From: Flavobacteriales bacterium
GTDB taxonomy: Bacteria > Bacteroidota > Bacteroidia > Flavobacteriales_F > PHOS-HE28
Direction: 5' to 3'
NCBI GenBank assembly: GCA_016699575.1
Contig: CP064979.1
Coordinates: 2,232,001-2,296,000 of the forward strand
Length of the DNA stretch: 64,000 bases
In this document: positions 42,112-50,862 of the stretch, piece after piece
How positions within the stretch are numbered: position 1 is the first letter of the stretch
Layout: every line of letters begins with the position of its first letter
Notes under the pieces: model-generated
The model's input: the letters and a program-made list of their open reading frames with translations, nothing else
Databases searched by the model: none
Told to the model about the DNA's origin: nothing
Translations under genes and position numbers: made by a program

Positions 42112-43026
42112 ATGCTCAACAACCGTGGCAACGCGCTCATCGTGCTGCACATCACGGTCTTCATCTGGGGCTGGACTGGCATTTTCGGCAACCTCATTGA
42201 GCAGAGCACCTTCCCGCTCGTTTACACGCGCACGGTCATTGCCCTGCTCGGCATTGCGGTGCTCGGTCTGTTCATGCGCCAGCGCCTCGATCCGCGCTCG
42301 CCCGACCTGTCGCAATGGCTGCTCACCGGCGTGCTCATCGCCGCGCACTGGATCACGTTCTACGGCGCCATCAAGATCAGCACGGCCAGCATCGCCGCTG
42401 GTTGTTTGGCCAGCAGCACGGTCTTCACCGCATTGCTGGAGCCGTTCTGGTTCAAACGCCGGATACGGCTCTACGAAGTGGTGCTCGGCGTGGTGGTGAT
42501 GGCTGCCTTGCTGATGATCTTCGGCTTGGAGACGAAGCATCGTTGGGGCATCGTGGTGGCCACCATCAGCTCCTTCCTCAGCGCGTGGTTCAACGTGGTG
42601 AACGGTGTGCTGGTGAAGCGCGACAATGCCTTCCGGATCGGGTTCTACGAGATGCTCGCGGTGGTTGTCATCATGGGCATTGCCTGTGCGGTGCTCGGGC
42701 AGTTGCCGCCACCGTTGTGGACGCTCAGCGGCGATCAGATCACCTACCACCTGTTGTTGGGCATCGTCTGCACCAGCATCTCCTTCACGGCAGGCATCGC
42801 GGTCATGAAGCAGCTTTCTCCTTTCACCGTGATGATGGCCGTGAACCTGGAGCCCGTGTACACCATCATCATCGCGCTCATCCTATGGCCTGCCACGGAA
42901 ACGCTGCATGTCGGCAGCTACATCGGCTTTGCGCTCATCCTCGCCTGTCTCCTGCTCAATGCGTGGTGGCAGAAGCGCCAGGTACCGCGCGAAGGGGCTG
43001 AGCCGGAGCCGTTGGTGCAAGGCTGA
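42112..43026 (+). CDS. EamA/DMT family transporter
   Basis: The 304-residue product has about ten membrane helices in two EamA repeats: GNALIVLHITVFIWGWTGIF, WITFYGAIKISTASIAAGCL and the second repeat VCTSISFTAGIAVMKQLSPF, MMAVNLEPVYTIIIALILWP. DMT transporters export or import small metabolites such as amino acids and nucleosides; the substrate cannot be told. I chose the ATG at 42112; a GTG at 42049 would add 21 polar residues. The 3' end overlaps the convergent lipoprotein gene by 71 bases, which is unusual and suggests one of the ends is longer than the functional protein. Confidence 0.85.
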   Translation: MLNNRGNALIVLHITVFIWGWTGIFGNLIEQSTFPLVYTRTVIALLGIAVLGLFMRQRLDPRSPDLSQWLLTGVLIAAHWITFYGAIKISTASIAAGCLASSTVFTALLEPFWFKRRIRLYEVVLGVVVMAALLMIFGLETKHRWGIVVATISSFLSAWFNVVNGVLVKRDNAFRIGFYEMLAVVVIMGIACAVLGQLPPPLWTLSGDQITYHLLLGIVCTSISFTAGIAVMKQLSPFTVMMAVNLEPVYTIIIALILWPATETLHVGSYIGFALILACLLLNAWWQKRQVPREGAEPEPLVQG

Positions 43027-44371
43027 TCGTATCGTCGCCCGGCCGGTGGTCCACGTAGGTGATGAAGAACTGCATCATCTCGTCGGTGGTCTTCATCAGC
43101 TTGCTGTCCGTGCCAGTCACGGCGCGGGGCGGATCGAACGGCTGTTGCGGATTGTCCGCGGAGTTGTCGAAGGTGCCTTCCACCTGCACGACGGTACCGC
43201 GCGGCAACGGCAGCATCCACGGATAGGTGTACGTGTATTGCCAGCGGAAGTCCCAGTCGTTGATGCGGATGAGCGGGATCGTGTCATTTACTGGCGTGAT
43301 CGCGTAAGCTAGGAACCGCGTGCCCAGCAAATGCATGTGCGGGTTGACGCTCAGCACGCTGATGTCCTCCGTCAGTTGCAAAGAGGTTCGGAAGGTCTTC
43401 ACTTCACCAGGCTCCAGGTGCAGTGGCGGAACGATCTCCGTGTGTGTGCTGCCCATGGACAGTTCACGTTGCGGACGAGCGGGCGGCACTGGGGAGAAGT
43501 AGAGGTGGAAGCGCGACAGGTCCGACGTGTCGCGCGCGCTGGGGCCGTAGTGCAAGGTGTTCAGCAAGAAGGCGCCGTGCTGGCTGATGCGCAGCCCGCC
43601 GATGCCCTCGGGGTAAACGGCGGGTGACATGCCGGGCAGGTAGTTGATGGCACTTGGCACCAACGCAGGCCAGCTGTCGTCGTCGTTCTGCAACTGCAGC
43701 CATGCGAAGGCATCCACGCCATCCACCTGCTCAGCATCGAGGTAAGCCCAGCCAGTGATCGGATCGGCCTTGGCTCCTTCCGCGTAGTTGATCAGCGCAC
43801 CGTTCATGTGGTGCACCGCCCGCCGGTTGCCCGGCACGAATTCGATGGCACGCAGGAAGGTGTCTTGTTCCAGCGCCCAACCGGCCTTGCTGATGATGAA
43901 GCGATCCCGCGCATCGCCCGGTATCGGGAACCGATCCTGCAACCAGACCACAGCGTCAGGCTCCCCCAGGCCTGTGGTCCCTTGCTGCCACACGGGCTCT
44001 CTACCAACCCCACGCTCCGCACCTTGATCCACCCATCGCGCGATCAGCGCTATCTCGTTCGCGGACAAGGTGCGCTCGTTCAGAAAGTGCGAATACGACG
44101 TGTCGGCAGGCCATGGCGGCATGTAGCCCGCACCGGTGACTTTCTTGATGGTCTTCGCCTTGCGACGCACATCGTCATACGTGATCAGGCTGAAGGGCCC
44201 TGCCTCGCCCGGCCGATGGCACGGTGCGCAGTGCGTAAGGATGATGGGCGCCACATGCTCCACGAACGTCACCGTGCCGGGCAATGCTTCCGTGTATGAG
44301 CTACCGGGCGCGCCTTCATTACATCCAGCGGCCAAGACCATGACCAACACCACGCCTGCGACAAGTTTCAT
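42956..44371 (-). CDS. Copper type II monooxygenase-like lipoprotein with cytochrome c motif
   Basis: The 471-residue product has a lipobox (VMVLAAGCNE). Near residue 48 a CAPCH motif predicts covalent heme c attachment, with HRPGEAGPFSLITY just after. The middle and C-terminal parts have paired histidines in VHHMNGAL and NPHMHLLGT, as in peptidylglycine alpha-hydroxylating monooxygenase (copper type II, ascorbate-dependent) folds. It therefore looks like a periplasmic or outer-membrane oxidoreductase that couples a heme c to copper chemistry. Its ATG overlaps the stop of the redoxin gene (ATGA), so the two form an operon. The substrate is unknown. Confidence 0.75.
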   Translation of the reverse strand: MKLVAGVVLVMVLAAGCNEGAPGSSYTEALPGTVTFVEHVAPIILTHCAPCHRPGEAGPFSLITYDDVRRKAKTIKKVTGAGYMPPWPADTSYSHFLNERTLSANEIALIARWVDQGAERGVGREPVWQQGTTGLGEPDAVVWLQDRFPIPGDARDRFIISKAGWALEQDTFLRAIEFVPGNRRAVHHMNGALINYAEGAKADPITGWAYLDAEQVDGVDAFAWLQLQNDDDSWPALVPSAINYLPGMSPAVYPEGIGGLRISQHGAFLLNTLHYGPSARDTSDLSRFHLYFSPVPPARPQRELSMGSTHTEIVPPLHLEPGEVKTFRTSLQLTEDISVLSVNPHMHLLGTRFLAYAITPVNDTIPLIRINDWDFRWQYTYTYPWMLPLPRGTVVQVEGTFDNSADNPQQPFDPPRAVTGTDSKLMKTTDEMMQFFITYVDHRPGDDTISLAPTAPAQPLRAVPGASATTH

Positions 44372-44967
44372 TCGGTGCCGGTGTTGTCGCATTCCACGAT
44401 GCAGCCGAATGCCCTCACCTCGGTATGCGGTTGGGGTTTGCCTCCTGCGAAGGCGCTCAGCGCATCGCGCAGGTAGTGTTCGTTAGCGGCACGCTTCCGG
44501 CCCTCGCGCACCGCGCTGTTGTCCAACGCCCCGCGGTAAAGGACTTCACCGCTCAGCGCCACCAGAAAGACCTCGGGTGTTACGCGTGCCCGCAACGCAT
44601 TGGCCAGGTGGCACCCGGGGTCCATCACCTGCGGAAAGTCAAGATCGTGCTTTCGCGCGAAGGCAGCGGCGCTGTCGCGGTCGATGAACGGCGCAGGGTA
44701 CAAGCCGACCATCGCAACACCATCGGGCAGCGCTTCCTCCAAGCTGTCCAGCAGTGGCGCATAACCCAAGGTCATCGGGCACTCGGGGTCCAAGGTGATG
44801 TACAGTGTGGCGGAATCACCTTCGAGCAAGCCGAGCGCGGTGGTGTTGCCACCGAGGTCTTTGAGGGTCAAATGGTCCAGTTGGGAGCTGGTCATGTCCG
44901 GTCGGTTATCTGACCGGTCAGCTTGCGTGCAAGCGCAGACCATCGCAAGAGCAGCGCACCACCGCAT
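44368..44967 (-). CDS. Redoxin (AhpC/TSA-like) protein, probably exported
   Basis: The 199-residue product starts MRWCAALAMVCACTQ, resembling a short lipoprotein signal. Residues 35-170 have a thioredoxin fold with LKDLGGNTTALGLLEGDSA, YITLDPECPMTLGYAPLLDS (Cys as CPMT), and ALRARVTPEVFLVAL with a cis-proline. The single catalytic cysteine and VxxYPAPF loop favour a peroxiredoxin/redoxin type. It precedes the monooxygenase-like gene with a four-base overlap. Its start codon is only two bases beyond the upstream AbiEii-like stop. Confidence 0.72.
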   Translation of the reverse strand: MRWCAALAMVCACTQADRSDNRPDMTSSQLDHLTLKDLGGNTTALGLLEGDSATLYITLDPECPMTLGYAPLLDSLEEALPDGVAMVGLYPAPFIDRDSAAAFARKHDLDFPQVMDPGCHLANALRARVTPEVFLVALSGEVLYRGALDNSAVREGRKRAANEHYLRDALSAFAGGKPQPHTEVRAFGCIVECDNTGTE

Positions 44968-44969
44968 GC

Positions 44970-45599
44970 TCAACGCAGATAGTTCCTCACGTGGGAAACG
45001 ATGCTGTCTTTGACGGTTTCCCAAGTACGTCCCTTCAGGCATACGGGGCGCTCACTTGTATCGGCATCAGCGAAGTACACCAAGGCATTCGGGATGCTGA
45101 TGGCCAACTGTTGATGCGGATACTTGGCGGCATGCCATCCCAGGATCCGATCCAATCCGTGGTGCAGGAGGAGTTCATTGAGATCCCAGAAATCCTTCTT
45201 CTTCCCTCGGCCAAGGATGGCTTGAACCTTCATGGCTGCGATGTCGTCATCGGCGAACATTCTAATGCCATCTTCCAGTTCCAAAGGTGCGATCGAAGGG
45301 TGCTTGTCGTTCACGATGTCGACTTTCACATCTCCGACGAAGCAGAACAGAGCGAACCGGACACGACGTGCAGGCTCCCAAGTGAAAGAACTGCCGAACT
45401 CCTTCGCCAACTCAGCCGCAACGGCATTGGGGTCGAACGGCTCCGTGCTGAACAAGTCAAGGTCTACCGACGTACGGTGCCCATGCCGTAGCGCCAGTGC
45501 CGTGCCACCAACGAGAACATGGTCTCGCAGGATAGGTAAGGCCATGAGGCGCTTCAGTACGGGAAAAGTTCCGGGTGGGACTGCCTCAGTGTGTAGCAT
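44970..45599 (-). CDS. AbiEii/AbiGii-type nucleotidyltransferase toxin
   Basis: The 209-residue product has the DUF1814/AbiEii nucleotidyltransferase motifs: VLVGGTALALRHGHRTSVDLDLF with GGT and the DxD pair, VKVDIVND with a third acidic position, and DIAAMKVQAILGRGKKKDFWDLNELL in the helical part. AbiEii-like toxins inhibit growth by modifying nucleic acids, for example tRNA, and are held in check by a linked partner. The 46-base overlap with the upstream DUF6922 gene supports a toxin-antitoxin pair. Confidence 0.87.
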   Translation of the reverse strand: MLHTEAVPPGTFPVLKRLMALPILRDHVLVGGTALALRHGHRTSVDLDLFSTEPFDPNAVAAELAKEFGSSFTWEPARRVRFALFCFVGDVKVDIVNDKHPSIAPLELEDGIRMFADDDIAAMKVQAILGRGKKKDFWDLNELLLHHGLDRILGWHAAKYPHQQLAISIPNALVYFADADTSERPVCLKGRTWETVKDSIVSHVRNYLR

Positions 45600-45856
45600 C
45601 GGAACTTCTCCAAGGGTTCGTTCACCACGGCACTGGCCAGGTAGAGCCTGTGCTCAGGCAGGAACTTGGCCTGTAGCAGCGCTCCGCGAACGCGCTCATC
45701 CCCGTAGTACCGCCTGCACTGCCGTATGTCCTCCACATCGCCGCGCTCGAACACCCGCTCGATCACGAACGACGCCTTGGCTTCGTAGTCCAGCTGGTCG
45801 AAGTCCACATCCCAGAAGATGCGGCGGGCGAAGACGGGCAGCGGCTTGGCGGGCAT
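45554..45856 (-). CDS. DUF6922 protein, probable partner of AbiEii-like toxin
   Basis: The 100-residue product starts MPAKPLPVFARRIFWDVDFD and continues with ASFVIERVFERGDVEDI and CRRYYGDERVRGALLQAKFL, a pattern I recall for DUF6922 proteins encoded just before AbiEii-like nucleotidyltransferases. The RIFWDVDFD and ERG stretches are the recurring signatures. It would act as the antitoxin or regulator; that is inferred from order and overlap. Confidence 0.75.
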   Translation of the reverse strand: MPAKPLPVFARRIFWDVDFDQLDYEAKASFVIERVFERGDVEDIRQCRRYYGDERVRGALLQAKFLPEHRLYLASAVVNEPLEKFRCYTLRQSHPELFPY

Positions 45857-45932
45857 GTGGCCAAAGCTAGGTGACGGGACGCGGAAGCAGCGATGCGGCT
45901 GCCAAAGGCGTCACAGCGGTACATTCATCCCC

Positions 45933-47588
45933 ATGCGACGGGCATCACCCTTGTTCCTCTTGTGCAGTGCAAGCGTGCTTGCGCAAGCCCCGTTCGAGTT
46001 CGCGGATCAACGTTCGCTGGAGGTCTGGTACTCTGGGTGTGCGGTTGCGGATAGTGTTTGGGTGGTGGGTGGATCGTATGGCAATGACCAAGGAGGTTCT
46101 GCCGGTCATTTCGTTCAAGGTTTCCTGCCGGATGGGGACGCGGCTTGGACCGTTCCTTTCATGGACAGCCTTGGTGGAGCTATCCCCTGGGATCTTGCCG
46201 AGCTTCCTGGAGGCGGAGCATTGGTAGTGGGCCCGCACGACGGATGCGACGTGTTGATGCCCACGAGCTTGCTCGCACTGTACGACGCCGTGGGGAATGT
46301 GGTCTGGTCAACTGCATTCCATCAACCATCGGCCAAGGCCGTGGAGGTCGGTCCGACCGGGAAGGTGCTGGCATGGTCATACGATGGGGCCTTCATAGCT
46401 GACCAGAACGGGGACAGTCTTACGGCGTTCGAGTTCGGTCCATTGGGGTGGTCATCATCGGTGAAACTGATCTGGGACAGCGACACGACGTTGCTTGTGG
46501 CGAGGACGAACACGGTGTTGGAACGCAGAACGTTGGGCACCCAATTGCTAGCCTCCAACTCTTTGGGTTCAATTGTGGCCATTGTGTTCTGGCAGGGTCA
46601 TCGGTTGGTGCTCGACGCAAATGGGCAACTCACGGCAGTTGATGCAGCATTGGTCGCCATCGGAACAATTGATCCCGGGGTTCCGATCGCTGGTGGTCAG
46701 TTCGTCAAAGGGGACACAACCTTGTGGCTGATGGGAGCGGACTGGGCCGTGGAGTTCGATACTTCCTTGAACATCATCAACACGATTGCGATGGACCCGG
46801 ACGGTGTTTTCCCTGCAACCGCTTCCATTGGATACGCGGCGATGACCGGTGCTGTGGGCATGGCAGGGTCAGTTTCGACGGCGAGCCGGCCAGCCGGAAT
46901 CCTACGAACTGTCTCAACCAATGGAGCCATCGCCCAGCATGAGGAAGACGTTGCGGTCCAACTGCTCAGCATCGACAGTGCTTGGGTTGAGTTCTCTGGT
47001 AACTATGTTTTCACCAGAGCCAATGTGACCGTGGAAGTAACGAACGTGTCGGCCACGCTATTGGACAAGGTGGTGCTCAATCACTGGTCCTTGGCGTGGA
47101 TGTGCTCTTCGGTTGGCACCACTTTAGGTTTGGATGGTTTGGGGCTTGCACAAGGCGGAACCACAATAGCAGCACTGACTGATCTCTGGCTCGATTACGG
47201 CCCATGGGGCTGGCCTGCCGAAGACCAAACCATCTGCATCAGCGCTCTCAGTCCTAACGCCAAGTACGACCGCGACCATAGCGACAACTGGTCCTGCGAT
47301 TCCGTCCACTTCGATCTTGGTATAGGTGAGTTGTCGGAAGAGGGGCCCTTCGTGCTTGTGCAAGACTGGTCGGGGGAGAATGTGGAATTGATGTTCAGGT
47401 CGCCGGTTTCGGAAAGCCTGTCGTTCGCGCTCATGGATATGAGCGGCCGACTGGTCGCCAGTGAAGTGATATCAAGCGGCATGGTGTCGTTCCGCATCAA
47501 TACTGCTGGCCTTTCCTGCGGTGCGCACATTGTCCGTTTGTGCGGTGCCAGTGGCCCGTGCTGGCAGCGGAAGTGGCTGAAGGGCTGA
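45933..47588 (+). CDS. Exported beta-rich protein with T9SS sorting domain
   Basis: The 551-residue product begins with a signal peptide (MRRASPLFLLCSASVLAQAP). The body is a Gly-, Thr- and Asp-rich sequence with repeated strand-turn units (DSVWVVGGSYGNDQGG, GGGALVVGPHDGCDV) that suggest a propeller. The last about 70 residues (SFALMDMSGRLVASEVISSG, GAHIVRLCGASGPCWQRKW) are a type A sorting domain. It is the third T9SS cargo in the window. It has no recognised enzyme motif. Surface exposure or release is inferred. Confidence 0.78.
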   Translation: MRRASPLFLLCSASVLAQAPFEFADQRSLEVWYSGCAVADSVWVVGGSYGNDQGGSAGHFVQGFLPDGDAAWTVPFMDSLGGAIPWDLAELPGGGALVVGPHDGCDVLMPTSLLALYDAVGNVVWSTAFHQPSAKAVEVGPTGKVLAWSYDGAFIADQNGDSLTAFEFGPLGWSSSVKLIWDSDTTLLVARTNTVLERRTLGTQLLASNSLGSIVAIVFWQGHRLVLDANGQLTAVDAALVAIGTIDPGVPIAGGQFVKGDTTLWLMGADWAVEFDTSLNIINTIAMDPDGVFPATASIGYAAMTGAVGMAGSVSTASRPAGILRTVSTNGAIAQHEEDVAVQLLSIDSAWVEFSGNYVFTRANVTVEVTNVSATLLDKVVLNHWSLAWMCSSVGTTLGLDGLGLAQGGTTIAALTDLWLDYGPWGWPAEDQTICISALSPNAKYDRDHSDNWSCDSVHFDLGIGELSEEGPFVLVQDWSGENVELMFRSPVSESLSFALMDMSGRLVASEVISSGMVSFRINTAGLSCGAHIVRLCGASGPCWQRKWLKG

Positions 47589-47667
47589 ACCAAGGTTCCT
47601 CGTTCCACCTCCGCATCCATCTTTGCGGCCGCGACATGGCAGCATTCCAGCATGCTCGCACCACATC

Positions 47668-49209
47668 ATGAGCACGAACGAAGACAAGCTGAAGAACATC
47701 ATCTCGCATTGCAAGGAATACGGCTACGTGTTCCCCAGCAGCGAGATCTACGACGGACTGAGCGCCACCTACGACTACGGTCCATACGGTGCCGAGCTGA
47801 AGAACAGCATCCGTCAGTACTGGTGGGCGGCCATGACGAAGCTCCACGAGAACATCGTGGGCCTCGATGCGGCCATCTTCATGCATCCCACCGTGTGGAA
47901 GGCCAGCGGCCACGTCGATGCGTTCAACGATCCGCTCATCGACAACAAGGACAGCAAGAAGCGTTACCGCGCCGACGTGCTCCTCGAAGAGCACATGGCC
48001 AAGTATGCCGACAAGGTGGAGAAGGAGGTGGAGAAGGGGAAGAAGAAGTTCGGCGATGCCTTCGATGAAGCACAGTTCCGCGCCACCAACCCCAATGTGA
48101 AGCGGTCGCAAGAGCGCATCGATGCGGTGGAAGGCCGCATGAAGTCGGCTCTTGAAGCGAACGACCTGGTTGCCCTGCGCCAGCTCATCATCGACGAGGA
48201 GATCAAATGCCCCGTGAGCGGCACCGGCAACTGGACCGACGTGCGCCAGTTCAACCTCATGTTCGCCACGGAGCTCGGCAGCGTGAGCGGCGAAAGCAGC
48301 ACCATCTACCTGCGTCCCGAAACGGCGCAGGGCATCTTCGTGAACTTCCTCAACGTGCAGAAGAGCGCGCGGATGAAGATCCCCTTCGGCATCGCGCAAA
48401 CGGGGAAGGCCTTCCGCAACGAGATCGTCGCGCGGCAGTTCATCTTCCGCATGCGCGAGTTCGAGCAGATGGAGATGCAGTTTTTCGTGAAGCCCGGAAC
48501 CGAGATGGAGTGGTACAACGCCTGGAAGGAGAAGCGCATCGCGTGGCACCGCGCGCTGGGTCTGCCCACGGAGAACTACCGCTTCCACGACCACATCAAA
48601 CTAGCGCACTACGCCAACGCCGCGTGCGACATCGAGTTCCGCTTCCCCATGGGCTTCAAGGAGCTTGAAGGGATCCACTCCCGCACCGACTTCGACCTCG
48701 GCAGCCACGAGAAGTTCAGCGGCAAGAAGCTGCAGTATTTCGACCCGGAGAGCAACGAGAGCTACGTGCCGTACGTTGTGGAGACCAGCATCGGCCTGGA
48801 CCGCATGTTCCTCGCCGTGCTGAGCGCGGCCTACGAGGAGGAAAAGCTGGAGAACGGCGAGGACCGCGTGGTGCTGCGCATCCCGGCGCCGCTTGCTCCG
48901 GTGAAGGTCGCGGTGATGCCGCTGATCAAGAAGGACGGCCTGCCCGAGAAGGCGCGCGCGATCATCGATGGCCTGAAGCTCGCGCACAATTGCCAGTACG
49001 ACGAGAAGGACAGCATCGGCAAGCGCTACCGCCGGCAGGACGCCATTGGTACGCCGTATTGCATCACTGTGGACCACGATACACTCACGGACGGCAAAGT
49101 GACCGTTCGCGACCGCGACACCATGCAGCAAGAACGGGTGTCCATCGCCGAACTGGACCGGATCGTGAACGAGAAGGTGGACATGCGGAAGCTGCTGAAG
49201 CAGTTGTGA
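47668..49209 (+). CDS. glyS: Glycyl-tRNA synthetase, eukaryotic/dimeric type
   Basis: The 513-residue product begins MSTNEDKLKNIISHCKEYGYVF. It has the class II core: SATYDYGPYGAELK (motif 1 region), YLRPETAQGIFVNF and QTGKAFRNEIVARQFIFRMR (motif 2), FDLGSHEKFSGK, and VETSIGLDRMFLAVL (motif 3), then a C-terminal anticodon-binding domain (PLAPVKVAVMPLIKKDGL). This is the single-chain alpha2 enzyme rather than the alpha/beta form. It charges tRNA-Gly. CATCTTTG 43 bases before the ATG is a weak promoter candidate. Length and motifs are complete. Confidence 0.95.
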   Translation: MSTNEDKLKNIISHCKEYGYVFPSSEIYDGLSATYDYGPYGAELKNSIRQYWWAAMTKLHENIVGLDAAIFMHPTVWKASGHVDAFNDPLIDNKDSKKRYRADVLLEEHMAKYADKVEKEVEKGKKKFGDAFDEAQFRATNPNVKRSQERIDAVEGRMKSALEANDLVALRQLIIDEEIKCPVSGTGNWTDVRQFNLMFATELGSVSGESSTIYLRPETAQGIFVNFLNVQKSARMKIPFGIAQTGKAFRNEIVARQFIFRMREFEQMEMQFFVKPGTEMEWYNAWKEKRIAWHRALGLPTENYRFHDHIKLAHYANAACDIEFRFPMGFKELEGIHSRTDFDLGSHEKFSGKKLQYFDPESNESYVPYVVETSIGLDRMFLAVLSAAYEEEKLENGEDRVVLRIPAPLAPVKVAVMPLIKKDGLPEKARAIIDGLKLAHNCQYDEKDSIGKRYRRQDAIGTPYCITVDHDTLTDGKVTVRDRDTMQQERVSIAELDRIVNEKVDMRKLLKQL

Positions 49210-49231
49210 CCTTGTCAACCGTCCAGGTCGC

Positions 49232-50671
49232 ATGGCATTCGCACCGAGCACTTGGTTGGCCTTCGCTGGATATGCCTGTCTGCCCGTAGCGTTGCTTCAC
49301 CACCGGCGATCGGTCAAGTGTTGGCCTATCGTGTTCCTCACCTTGTGTGCTGGCCTGTTGCGCTTCAGCGCTTCCTTGGACAGTGATCTGCATGAGTGGG
49401 ATGAACGCTACCATGCGCTGGTCGCCAAACACTTGGTCGAGCATCCGCTGCGCCCAACGCTCTATGACGATGCGAGGCTTCCGCATGAGGCAGGCTCGTG
49501 GGCCCATGGCCATGTTTGGTTGAACAAACCACCGCTTCCCCTCTGGGCCATAGCGGCCAGCATCGCCACGTTCGGCACGGAACCATGGGCGGTCAGGCTC
49601 CCGTCCGTATTGCTGTCCATGTTGGCCACGGTCCTGCTTTACCAGCTGGTGCGCGAGAGGGTTTCGCGCAACGTGGCGCTGTGGTCGGCCATGTTGTTCG
49701 CCATGAATGGGCACCTCGTCGAACTGGCTTCCGGCCGGACGTCGAACGATCACCCCGATACGTTCTTGGTGTGCATGGTCCTTGCCGCACTCTTTGCAGC
49801 ATCCCGAACGGCCCTGAAGAACTCAGCGCTGTGGGCCTCGCTCGCCGGTTTCCTTGGCGGTCTGGCGTTCATGAGCAAAATGTGGCCGTCGTTGTTGGTG
49901 CCGCTGGTCGCGGTCGGCTTTTTGATCGCTCAGCGGACCTTGCCTTGGCGCAGGAAGCTTGGTCTGTTCGGCGTGCTTATGGTCTTGGGTTCGCTGGTAT
50001 CCGTGCCATGGTTCTGTTATGTCCAGTGGCACTTCCCGGAAGTCGCGGCAGCAGCTTCAGCGGCGCATTGGCAGCACTTCACTGTCGGACTGGAGGATCA
50101 TGCCCGGCCGTGGTATTACTACTTCGCCCAACTTCCGATGATCCATGGTGAAGCGGCACCGGTTGCGGTGGTGTGGTTCCTTGCTTTTCCGCTCCGAACG
50201 GCGTGGCGACAACACCTGCCTTGGGCACTGTGGATGATCGTCCCCTTCTTGGTCTTTTCCTGCGCGGTGACGAAGATGCCGGGCTACACTGCCATCGCCG
50301 TTCCGGCCATCTGCGTGGTCATCTGTATGACCTTTGACCAAGCCATGACCAGCACGGCCACAAGATCCTCGACGCGCATCGCGCTGAGGGTGGTGGCCGC
50401 CCTGCTTGTCGTCCTTCCCCTGCGTTTCTCGTGGGACCGTGTGCGCCCTCTGAAGCCGGCCCCTCCACGGTACGATGCGGAGGAGCTGGCCCATGGCATG
50501 ATGGAGAACACGATCGTCATGGGATCGGAGCATCCCATTGAACTGATGTTCCACTCTCCGATCGCCGGAGCATATTCGTTCACGCTGCCTGACACTACGA
50601 TCCAACGGCTTGAGCGGTCGGGATTTGTCGTATTGGGTGCGCCTAGTGTGCACAGCCCCACGGACCAATGA
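49232..50671 (+). CDS. Membrane glycosyltransferase, ArnT/PMT type (GT39/83)
   Basis: The 479-residue product has about eleven membrane helices and a conserved acidic loop HEWDERYHALVAKHLVEHPL near residue 55, as in ArnT/PMT enzymes, in which an Asp-Glu pair binds the donor or metal. NKPPLPLWAIAASIATFG and TKMPGYTAIAVPAICVVIC are typical of this superfamily, including a KxPxY motif. These enzymes move a sugar from a polyprenyl phosphate carrier to lipid A or proteins. The acceptor is unknown. It follows glyS without sharing its function. Confidence 0.85.
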   Translation: MAFAPSTWLAFAGYACLPVALLHHRRSVKCWPIVFLTLCAGLLRFSASLDSDLHEWDERYHALVAKHLVEHPLRPTLYDDARLPHEAGSWAHGHVWLNKPPLPLWAIAASIATFGTEPWAVRLPSVLLSMLATVLLYQLVRERVSRNVALWSAMLFAMNGHLVELASGRTSNDHPDTFLVCMVLAALFAASRTALKNSALWASLAGFLGGLAFMSKMWPSLLVPLVAVGFLIAQRTLPWRRKLGLFGVLMVLGSLVSVPWFCYVQWHFPEVAAAASAAHWQHFTVGLEDHARPWYYYFAQLPMIHGEAAPVAVVWFLAFPLRTAWRQHLPWALWMIVPFLVFSCAVTKMPGYTAIAVPAICVVICMTFDQAMTSTATRSSTRIALRVVAALLVVLPLRFSWDRVRPLKPAPPRYDAEELAHGMMENTIVMGSEHPIELMFHSPIAGAYSFTLPDTTIQRLERSGFVVLGAPSVHSPTDQ

Positions 50672-50731
50672 GCCACGGGGGACCTGGCGGGCTTCGTGGA
50701 GCAACGTGGGCAAACCTGTGGTGCGCCATTC

Positions 50732-50739
50732 TATCTTCG
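50732..50739 (+). promoter_or_regulatory. Putative -7 promoter element for tRNA-Leu (TATCTTCG)
   Basis: TATCTTCG fits TAnnTTTG with one change and ends 25 bases before the tRNA, in the gap after the glycosyltransferase gene. Confidence 0.4.
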
Positions 50740-50764
50740 GCGCCCTTTCTAAGAAGGAACACCT

Positions 50765-50849
50765 ACCCAGGTGGCGGAATCGGTAGACGCGCTGGTCTCA
50801 AACACCAGTGATCTCAACAATCGTGCGGGTTCGAGTCCCGCCCTGGGTA
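50765..50849 (+). tRNA. tRNA-Leu(CAA)
   Basis: The 85-base sequence folds as a class II tRNA: acceptor ACCCAGG pairs with CCTGGGT (50842-50848) and A50849 is the discriminator; the D arm carries CGGTAGACGC; the anticodon loop CTCAAAC gives anticodon CAA (reads UUG); a long variable arm (TGATCTCAACAATCGT) and T arm GCGGG-TTCGAGT-CCCGC follow. The 3' CCA is not encoded. Confidence 0.97.
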
Positions 50850-50862
50850 CGATCTCATGCAA

